From CALKWS01 sp035302405 (GTDB taxonomy: Bacteria; Actinomycetota; Actinomycetes; Actinomycetales; Beutenbergiaceae): 7,220 nt of DNA. Under the pieces are notes generated by a model that worked only from the letters and a program-made list of their open reading frames with translations, did not search any database and was not told where the DNA came from. Numbering within the stretch: the first letter of the stretch is position 1; each line of letters opens with the position of its first letter. Of this stretch, positions 1 through 4,731 are shown one piece after another. The position numbers were made by a program, and so were the translations under genes. The stretch covers positions 1 through 7,220 of the forward strand of contig DATGSR010000151.1 of assembly GCA_035302405.1 (NCBI GenBank), given 5' to 3'.

Positions 1-323
1 GCCACCGGGCCGGCGAACTCGATCGCCACCGCGGCCCCCAGCGGCAGGTACTCGATGGCGATGTAGAACAGCATGTTCATCGTCATCAGCACCACACCGA
101 ACACCGCGGACTGGGTGAAGGTGCGCAACGTCCAGTTCTGGCGGCGCCAGGGCTGCACCAGCACCAGCAGGATGACGGCGCAGACCACCGACCGCAGCCA
201 GGCCACGGTGTGCGGGGGCATCAGCGGGAACAGCCCCACCGCGATCGCCGCACCGGTGTACTGCGAAGCCCCGGCGATGAGGAACAGCAGCGGGGCGGGG
301 ACGCGGTCCAGGGGGTTCTTCAT
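1..323 (-). CDS. EamA/RhtA-type drug/metabolite transporter (N-terminal part, cut by window edge)
   Basis: This is the first 107 residues of an integral membrane protein; the rest lies beyond base 1. Four hydrophobic segments are visible, at about residues 10-32, 40-57, 72-90 and 93-107. The stretch NMLFYIAIEYLPLGAAVAIE followed by FAGP (about 83-106) matches the typical end of the third and start of the fourth helix in RhtA-like EamA permeases, which export amino acids such as threonine and homoserine; family members have about ten helices and roughly 290 residues. The substrate cannot be read from this fragment. The ATG at 323-321 overlaps the stop of the upstream hydrolase gene as ATGA, so it is probably translationally coupled and the last visible member of the msrB-hydrolase-transporter operon. 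The family is fairly sure; the RhtA subgroup is inference. Confidence 0.82.
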   Translation of the reverse strand, partial: MKNPLDRVPAPLLFLIAGASQYTGAAIAVGLFPLMPPHTVAWLRSVVCAVILLVLVQPWRRQNWTLRTFTQSAVFGVVLMTMNMLFYIAIEYLPLGAAVAIEFAGPV

Positions 324-1084
324 GTCCAATACACTTCGGCCGACATGGCCCGGTGGTCGGAGATCGGCAGGCGGTGGGCGCGTGGGTGCTGGGCCTGGCC
401 GCCGCGGACCAGAATATGGTCGATCTGGCGCACCGGGAAATCGGCCGGGAACGTCAGCGCCCGCGGCATGTGCCAGTCCGGGGCCACATAACCCACCGTA
501 CCGGCCGGCAGGTTGAAGTCACCGGCCACGATCGCCCGGGCGGCCAGGTCGGCGGTGTTGGTCAGCACCGTGCGCAGTTGTTGGCGGGCGACCATGGGCA
601 GCAACGATAGGTGGGTGTTGCCGACCGCGATCCGCCCGCCCGGGGTGTCCAGCACCGCGGCGAGCGCCACCCGCGGCTCATGCACCCACCACCGGGGCCG
701 GCCCTCGCTCCACATCGGCAGACGGCGGATGGCTTGCGGTAAGTGGGTGGCGAACCAGGCGATGATCGGGTACCTGCTCGCCAGGGCCACGCCGTAAGCG
801 GGGCCCGGGTGCTGGCCGATCGGGCGGGCAGCGGCCCGGCGCCAACGCACATCGCCGGCCAGGGCGGCGGCGAACCGATAGTGCTCCAACCCCAGGGCGC
901 CGGCGATGATCGGCAGTTGGTCGATCCGACCGCTGCGGGGCTGGCGGCGATCGACCTCTTGGAGCGCGGCCACATCCGTGCGGATGCCGGCGAACGCGGC
1001 GGCCAACTCGGCCTCAGTGGTGCGTTTACCGCTGGCCGAGCGCCCGGACTGGATGTTGGCGGTCAGCACCCGCACCGGGTTCAT
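320..1084 (-). CDS. Endonuclease/exonuclease/phosphatase (EEP) family hydrolase
   Basis: A 254-residue protein of the EEP fold, which includes ExoIII, DNase I, sphingomyelinases and inositol phosphatases; these are metal-dependent phosphodiester or phosphomonoester hydrolases. The family motifs occur in order: N10 in VLTANIQSG; LQEVD with metal-ligand Glu43; a GVALASRYPI strand (98-107); NTHLS with His158; GDFNLP with Asp189 and Asn191; QIDHIL with Asp222-His223; and the terminal SDHRAMSAEV with Asp243-His244. All expected catalytic residues are present, so it should be active. No signal peptide or membrane segment is seen, so it is probably cytoplasmic. The start ATG (1084-1082) overlaps the msrB stop (ATGA) and its own stop overlaps the transporter start (ATGA), so translation is coupled on both sides. 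The substrate is unknown: DNA, phospholipid head group or phosphoinositide-like compounds are all possible. Confidence 0.88.
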   Translation of the reverse strand: MNPVRVLTANIQSGRSASGKRTTEAELAAAFAGIRTDVAALQEVDRRQPRSGRIDQLPIIAGALGLEHYRFAAALAGDVRWRRAAARPIGQHPGPAYGVALASRYPIIAWFATHLPQAIRRLPMWSEGRPRWWVHEPRVALAAVLDTPGGRIAVGNTHLSLLPMVARQQLRTVLTNTADLAARAIVAGDFNLPAGTVGYVAPDWHMPRALTFPADFPVRQIDHILVRGGQAQHPRAHRLPISDHRAMSAEVYWT

Positions 1085-1506
1085 TCCCCGGGCTTGGGTT
1101 CAAAACTCATCGCGACCGAGTTCATGCAGTACCGGTCGCCGGTCGGGGTGTGCGGAGCATCGGGGAACACGTGACCCAGGTGGGAGCCGCAGTTGGCGCA
1201 CAGCACTTCGGTCCGGACCATTCCCAAGGAGCGGTCCTCCCGCAGTTCGACCGCCTCGCTCTGGCTGGGCTCGTAGAAACTCGGCCAGCCGCAGAACGCG
1301 TCGAACTTGGTCTGCGAACGGAACAACTCCGCCCCACACGCACGGCAGGAGTAGATGCCCACGCGGTCCTCGTACAACAACTCACCGGTGCCGGGGCGTT
1401 CGGTCCCGGCCTGCCGCAGCACGTGGTACTCCTCCGGGCTCAATTCCGCCCGCCATTCGTCGTCGGACTTGCTCACCTCGTACTGATTCTTCTTCACCTC
1501 GTGCAT
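1081..1506 (-). CDS. msrB: Peptide-methionine (R)-S-oxide reductase MsrB
   Basis: A zinc-containing MsrB that reduces the R epimer of methionine sulfoxide in oxidised proteins, normally with thioredoxin as reductant. Counting from the ATG at 1506 it has 141 residues. Zinc ligands form two CxxC pairs, C54/C57 (CRAC) and C103/C106 (CANC). The catalytic Cys is C127 in RYCMNS. C72 in the CGWPSF motif lies 55 residues before it, the usual spacing of the resolving Cys. Upstream in-frame starts exist (GTG 1527, ATG 1524), but a GAGG lies 8 bases before ATG 1506 and the family usually begins close to its YEVSKSDDEW stretch, so I prefer 1506. The protein is cytoplasmic, with no signal peptide. It leads a coupled group: its stop overlaps the EEP hydrolase start. 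Function is essentially certain; the start less so. Confidence 0.95.
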   Translation of the reverse strand: MHEVKKNQYEVSKSDDEWRAELSPEEYHVLRQAGTERPGTGELLYEDRVGIYSCRACGAELFRSQTKFDAFCGWPSFYEPSQSEAVELREDRSLGMVRTEVLCANCGSHLGHVFPDAPHTPTGDRYCMNSVAMSFEPKPGE

Positions 1507-1560
1507 ACACCCATCCTCGCCCATCACAGCGCCGGTGTCCCACTGGAGTTCACCAAGAGC

Positions 1561-1583
1561 CGACGGCGCAACTGAGGCCGTCG
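1561..1583 (-). terminator. Hairpin between the small hypothetical gene and msrB; possible weak terminator
   Basis: CGACGGC (1561-1567) and GCCGTCG (1577-1583) form a perfect 7-bp stem around a 9-base loop. It lies about 29 bases past the stop of the 64-residue ORF on the minus strand and about 55 bases before the msrB start. No real T-tract follows (only CTCTTGG on the minus strand), so it may be an attenuating or mRNA-stabilising hairpin rather than an efficient intrinsic terminator. Confidence 0.35.
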
Positions 1584-1611
1584 ACTTGCACGGGTGCGGC
1601 CGGCGGGGCGG

Positions 1612-1806
1612 TCAGTCCCTCTCGGTGTCCTCGGTGTCGGGTAGTTCCGGCTGGGCGCCCGGGCCGCCCTCGTCCTTCTCGCCCTGCCCCGGAGCTTGCG
1701 GGGTATCTCCCTGTTCGGAACCGGGAACGTTCTGCCGATTCGCCTGGGGCTCCTCCTCGGCGCCGGATTCCCCGCGCGACCGACCGGCGTTGGTGGCGTT
1801 GTTCAT
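1612..1806 (-). CDS. Small acidic, intrinsically disordered hypothetical protein (64 aa)
   Basis: I do not recognise this gene. The start ATG at 1806-1804 has a strong purine-rich Shine-Dalgarno (GAGGGAGGAACG) directly before it, which is the main reason to call it. Reading could extend upstream to 1896, but that extra part is arginine-rich, unlike the rest, and lacks such a site. The 64-residue product has no Cys, no aromatic residue, one Lys and almost no Leu, Ile or Val. It is made of Gly, Pro, Gln, Asn, Glu and Asp, so it should be fully disordered, soluble and acidic, with no signal peptide or membrane segment. It lies upstream of msrB on the same strand with a 105-base gap holding a hairpin, so co-transcription is possible but unproven. 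A stress-related hydrophilic protein is a guess from composition and the msrB neighbour. Confidence 0.6.
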   Translation of the reverse strand: MNNATNAGRSRGESGAEEEPQANRQNVPGSEQGDTPQAPGQGEKDEGGPGAQPELPDTEDTERD

Positions 1807-1823
1807 CGTTCCTCCCTCGCTTG

Positions 1824-1841
1824 CAGATGGCTCGTCATCTG
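1824..1841. promoter_or_regulatory. Inverted repeat in the divergent intergenic region
   Basis: CAGATG-N6-CATCTG is a perfect 6-bp inverted repeat with a 6-base spacer. It sits in the 114-base gap between the leftward 64-residue ORF (start 1806) and the rightward glycosylase gene (start 1921), just upstream of the former's Shine-Dalgarno. It could be an operator for one or both promoters or a 5' UTR hairpin. No convincing -10/-35 pair is visible on either strand here, so the role is inference. Confidence 0.3.
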
Positions 1842-1920
1842 GCTCGAGGCTAGGCGGGCAGGCCCCGGCCCGCGAGCGGGGGCGCCACAGCGGCACCGTC
1901 CGTCGTGGAAGGATGCAAGG

Positions 1921-2388
1921 GTGCGCCTGTGGTCACTTCACCCCAAGTATCTGGATCGCCAGGGCTTGGTCGCGTGCTGGCGTGAGGCGCTGCTGGCGCA
2001 GGCGGTGCTGGCCGGCCGCACCAAGGGTTATCGCCATCATCCGCAACTGCAGCGGTTCCGCGCCTGCGCCAACCCAGTGGCCGGCATCGGGCAGTACCTA
2101 CGCCACGTCGCCGCCGAGGCCGACGCCCGCGCCTACCGGTTCGATCGCAGTCGCATCATTGCCGACGACGACGCAACGGTCCCGCCGATCGAAGTCACCG
2201 ATGGCCAACTCGCCTTCGAGTTGGGGCACCTGGCATCGAAACTGGCTGTGCGCAATCCCGATCTCCTCCGCGGCATCGACATGACGGCCGCACCCGTGGC
2301 TCATCCGTCGTTCCGTGTGGTGCCCGGGCCGGTGGAGACCTGGGAGCAGGCGCCGGCAGGCAGGGCACAATGGGGCCAGAGCAGTTGA
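1921..2388 (+). CDS. Pyrimidine dimer DNA glycosylase / endonuclease V family protein
   Basis: A 155-residue protein of the family typified by phage T4 endonuclease V (138 aa), which excises cyclobutane pyrimidine dimers and nicks the abasic site, starting UV base-excision repair. The bacterial-type hallmarks are visible: RLWSLHPKYLD at the N terminus, the WREALLAQAVL helix (20-30), the basic TKGYRHHPQLQRF (about 34-46), a YLRHVAAEAD helix, and HPSFRVVPGPVETWE near the C terminus. Glu22 in WRE aligns with catalytic Glu23 of T4 (YRE). The start is GTG 1921, with GGAAGG 8 bases upstream and the family N-terminal motif beginning at once; longer in-frame readings add unrelated Arg/Gly-rich sequence. 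It heads a rightward operon, with surE 27 bases downstream. The family assignment is from recall of motifs; the enzymatic activity is inferred. Confidence 0.85.
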   Translation: MRLWSLHPKYLDRQGLVACWREALLAQAVLAGRTKGYRHHPQLQRFRACANPVAGIGQYLRHVAAEADARAYRFDRSRIIADDDATVPPIEVTDGQLAFELGHLASKLAVRNPDLLRGIDMTAAPVAHPSFRVVPGPVETWEQAPAGRAQWGQSS

Positions 2389-2415
2389 GGCGATTGCGAA
2401 GAAGGGGCGTAGCCG

Positions 2416-3261
2416 ATGCGCGTGCTGATCACCAATGACGACGGTGTGGCCTCCCCGGGACTGACCGTCCTGGCCGACTTGGCCCAGGAGGCCGGGCACG
2501 AGGTGATCGTGGCCGCACCCAACCGGCAGTACTCCGGTTACAGCGCCGCGCTCAGCGCCGAGAACCACGACAACAGACCCAGTTACCCCGACGGCCCCAC
2601 CCGGGAGGATCCGCGCCTGATCATCTCCCCCGGCAGACCGCCGGGGGTGGACGACGGCGTGGAATCCTTCGCGGTGCACGCCAGCCCGGCTGCGATCGTC
2701 TACGCCGCCGGGTTGGAAGCGTTCGGCCCGCGGCCGGACCTGGTGCTGTCCGGTATCAACCTGGGCCCGAACATCGGCCCGGCGGTGGTGCACTCCGGCA
2801 CAGTGGGTGCGGCCCTCTCCGCCGCGGCTCAGGGCATCCCCGCGCTTGCGGCCTCGATGTCCTCCTTCCGCCCCCAGCACTGGCAGACCGCCTACCCGGT
2901 ACTGCGCGAAGCGTTGGAGTGGCTCAGCACTCACCCGCAGGACGGACGGGTGCTGAACGTGAACATCCCCGACCTGCCCGTGGAGCAGTTGCGCGGAGTA
3001 CGGGCGGCCGAACTGGCCACGTTCGGCACGCTGCCCGACACGGTGGACCGGTCGGTGCGCCAGATCCTGTTCGCGCACATGGAGGACGGTCAGCAGCCCC
3101 CGGCACAATTCCCCGAGGGCACCGACGCCCATGAACTGAGCCAGGGCTGGGCCACGTTGTCGCTGATCCGCGCCCCCCGCCATGACGTGGACAAAGCCGA
3201 ACTACCCACGTTCGATGAAGTTTCCTTCGCCGGTACCAGCGCGCCGGGAGCGCCCCGGTGA
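2416..3261 (+). CDS. surE: 5'/3'-nucleotidase SurE
   Basis: A 281-residue SurE, a metal-dependent phosphatase that dephosphorylates nucleoside 5'- and 3'-monophosphates and in some bacteria short polyphosphate; it acts in the cytoplasm. The N terminus MRVLITNDDG carries the metal-binding Asp8-Asp9. Ser40 (APNRQYSG) and Asn115 (SGINLGPNIG) match the remaining metal ligands, and HSGTVGAALSAAAQGIPALA (126-145) is the classic core motif. It is longer than E. coli SurE (253 aa), mainly through a charged loop at about residues 52-82, and the usual GTPAD site reads ASPAA (89-93), so it belongs to a divergent branch. The start ATG 2416 has AAGGGG 8 bases upstream. It follows the glycosylase gene by 27 bases and its stop overlaps the galE GTG (GTGA), which points to one operon and coupled translation. 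Confidence 0.92.
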   Translation: MRVLITNDDGVASPGLTVLADLAQEAGHEVIVAAPNRQYSGYSAALSAENHDNRPSYPDGPTREDPRLIISPGRPPGVDDGVESFAVHASPAAIVYAAGLEAFGPRPDLVLSGINLGPNIGPAVVHSGTVGAALSAAAQGIPALAASMSSFRPQHWQTAYPVLREALEWLSTHPQDGRVLNVNIPDLPVEQLRGVRAAELATFGTLPDTVDRSVRQILFAHMEDGQQPPAQFPEGTDAHELSQGWATLSLIRAPRHDVDKAELPTFDEVSFAGTSAPGAPR

Positions 3262-4223
3262 CGTGGCTGGTCACCGGCGGCGCCGGGTACATCGGGGCGC
3301 ACGTGGTGCGGGCCCTGACCGCCCAGGGCCTGGGGGCGGTGGTGCTGGACGACCTGTCCAGCGGACATGAACGGTTCGTGCCCGCTGAGGTGCCGTTCAT
3401 CCGCGCCTCCATCCTGGATACCGGCACCGTGGAGCAAACGCTCACGGACCATCGGGTGCGGGGCGTGATCCACGTGGCCGGGTTCAAGTACGCCGGGGTC
3501 TCGGTGCAGCGGCCGCTGCACACCTACACCCAGAACGTCACCGGCACGGTCTGCGTGCTGGAGGCCATGGCCGCGGCGGGTGTGGAGCAGATCGTGTTCT
3601 CCTCCTCGGCGGCGGTGTACGGCACCCCGGATGCCGAACACGTCACCGAACACACGCCGACCGAACCGGAGTCGCCGTACGGGGAGTCCAAGCTCATCGG
3701 GGAGTGGTTGTTGGCCGACCAAGCCGTCGCCACCGGGCTGCGGCACACCTCGCTGCGGTACTTCAACGTCGTCGGTTCGGGCACCACGGAACTGCCCGAC
3801 GCCTCACCGCACAACCTGTTCCCGCTGGTGCTCACCGCGCTGGCCGAGGGTCGCACCCCGCAGATCAACGGCACCGACTATCCCACCCCGGACGGCACCT
3901 GCGTGCGGGACTACATCCACGTCTCCGACCTGGCCGCGGCCCACGTGCAGGCGGCCCGCGCGCTCATCGAGGGCCGGGAACTGGAGCCGGTGTACAACTT
4001 GGGCAGCGGCACCGGGGTCTCGGTGCGCCAGATCATGGACGCGATGGCCGAGGCCACTGGCATCGACTTCACCCCGGTGGAGGCCCCGCGCCGGCCCGGC
4101 GACCCGGCTCGCATCGTGGCCAACGGGGAGTTGGCCGCCCGGGACCTGGATTGGCGCATGCGGCACACCCTGGAGGACATGGTCGCCAGCGCTTGGGCCG
4201 CGCAGCAGGCCTCCGCGGCGTAA
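3258..4223 (+). CDS. galE: UDP-glucose 4-epimerase GalE
   Basis: A 321-residue extended short-chain dehydrogenase that interconverts UDP-glucose and UDP-galactose (possibly the N-acetyl forms) with bound NAD. Visible features: Rossmann GGAGYIG (7-13); the Asp31-Asp32 NAD-ribose site (VVLDDLSSG); HVAGFKYAGVSVQRP (72-86); catalytic Ser117 in SSSAAVYG; the Tyr141-x3-Lys145 catalytic pair in SPYGESK; RYFNVVG; and the substrate-binding TPDGTCVRDYIHVSDLA. The C-terminal YNLGSGTGVSV and RRPGDPA stretches are family-typical. Length is slightly below the usual 330-340. The GTG start overlaps the surE stop by four bases, so expression depends on coupling to surE. It ends with TAA 15 bases from the convergent metallopeptidase stop. 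It probably supplies UDP-galactose for cell-wall or exopolysaccharide synthesis; no other sugar genes are in view, so the pathway is inferred. Confidence 0.95.
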   Translation: MTWLVTGGAGYIGAHVVRALTAQGLGAVVLDDLSSGHERFVPAEVPFIRASILDTGTVEQTLTDHRVRGVIHVAGFKYAGVSVQRPLHTYTQNVTGTVCVLEAMAAAGVEQIVFSSSAAVYGTPDAEHVTEHTPTEPESPYGESKLIGEWLLADQAVATGLRHTSLRYFNVVGSGTTELPDASPHNLFPLVLTALAEGRTPQINGTDYPTPDGTCVRDYIHVSDLAAAHVQAARALIEGRELEPVYNLGSGTGVSVRQIMDAMAEATGIDFTPVEAPRRPGDPARIVANGELAARDLDWRMRHTLEDMVASAWAAQQASAA

Positions 4224-4238
4224 CCCGCCTCCCTGGCC

Positions 4239-4598
4239 TCAGGCCCACCCCAGTTCGTGGAGCCGGTCGTCGTCGATCCCGAAGTGGTGGGCGATCTCGT
4301 GCACCACGGTGACCGCCACCTCCTCCACCACGTGTTCGACGCTCTCGCAGATCCGTAGTGTGGGCTTACGGAAGATCGTGATCCGATCCGGCAGGGACCC
4401 GGCAGCCCACCATTCGTCGCGTTCAGTCAGCGGCACGCCCTCGTACAAGCCCAACAGGTTCGGCTCACCCATCTCCGCGGGCGGTTCGTCCTCCACCAGC
4501 ACCACCACGTTGTCCATCAGCGCGGCCAATTCGGCGGGGATGAGATCCAGCGCGTCCGCGACGGCTTCCTCAAACTCCTCCGGGGACATCTCGATCAC
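4239..4598 (-). CDS. Small zincin-type metallopeptidase family protein (HExxH)
   Basis: A 119-residue soluble protein of the small actinobacterial 'metallopeptidase family' (Zincin_1/DUF1025-like). The C-terminal VVHEIAHHFGIDDDRLHELG (98-117) contains the HExxH zinc motif (His100, Glu101, His104) and the family-typical GIDDxRLHELG extension that should supply the third ligand. The N terminus begins with the characteristic MSPEEFEEAVADALD helix at residue 4. Start: GTG 4598 has GAGG 5 bases upstream; ATG 4589 is an alternative lacking such a site. There is no signal peptide, so it is probably cytoplasmic. Substrates are unknown for the family as far as I know. It is convergent with galE and lies 133 bases downstream of the ParA-like gene on the same strand, separated by repeats and a structured leader, so independent or attenuated expression is possible. 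Confidence 0.88.
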   Translation of the reverse strand: MIEMSPEEFEEAVADALDLIPAELAALMDNVVVLVEDEPPAEMGEPNLLGLYEGVPLTERDEWWAAGSLPDRITIFRKPTLRICESVEHVVEEVAVTVVHEIAHHFGIDDDRLHELGWA

Positions 4599-4648
4599 GA
4601 CGGCCTCGCACTGATCATGGCGACCCCACGCCGATCATGAGGTCCTCC
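4595..4648 (-). promoter_or_regulatory. Possible leader of the metallopeptidase gene: two 7-codon ORFs in a bulged hairpin
   Basis: On the minus strand GGAGG (4648-4644) lies 5 bases before ATG 4638, which opens the 7-codon ORF MIGVGSP ending with TGA 4617-4615. That stop overlaps ATG 4618, which opens MISARPS ending with TGA 4597-4595. This stop overlaps the metallopeptidase GTG at 4598. The three reading frames are thus chained by ATGA and GTGA overlaps. The same RNA can fold TGATC/GATCA (4612-4616 with 4633-4637) plus GGCG/CGCC (4619-4622 with 4629-4632) around a 6-base loop with a 2-base bulge, placing both mini-ORF starts in or beside the stem. This is directly seen; a translational-attenuation role is inference. 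Confidence 0.35.
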
Positions 4649-4721
4649 GCGATGGTGGCCATCGCCGGTGCGTGCTGGGGTGCGCGCGATGGTCGCCATC
4701 GCCGGTCCGTGCTGGGGTGCG
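4648..4721. repeat. Tandem duplication of a 37-base unit, each with a perfect inverted repeat
   Basis: Two adjacent units, 4648-4684 and 4685-4721, are identical at 35 of 37 positions. Each holds the inverted repeat GCGATGG-N3-CCATCGC (4649-4665 and 4686-4702). One of the two differences falls in the 3-base centre (TGG versus TCG), leaving both arms intact; the other is a G/C change just beyond the palindrome. The array sits between the stop of the ParA-like gene and the leader of the metallopeptidase gene. It could be paired protein-binding sites or RNA hairpins ending the ATPase transcript, but no T-tract follows either hairpin. Confidence 0.8.
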
Positions 4722-4731
4722 GACACCGCCG

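Noticed and set aside
906..1853. 315-codon plus-strand open frame across msrB and the small ORF
   Set aside because: Ser/Arg/Pro-rich composition typical of antisense frames; it runs across two better supported minus-strand genes.
1807..1896. Upstream extension of the small ORF to a start at 1896 (94 residues)
   Set aside because: The added part is Arg-rich and unlike the rest, and the strong Shine-Dalgarno sits inside it just before ATG 1806.
2098..3183. 361-codon open frame on the minus strand opposite the glycosylase gene's 3' part and surE
   Set aside because: Antisense shadow: the plus-strand SurE motifs are unmistakable, and this frame is His/Gly/Arg-rich without family features.
4234..4246. 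GGCC-TCA-GGCC inverted repeat at the galE/metallopeptidase convergence as a bidirectional terminator
   Set aside because: Only a 4-bp core stem, no T-tract on either side, and it includes the metallopeptidase stop codon; too weak to call.
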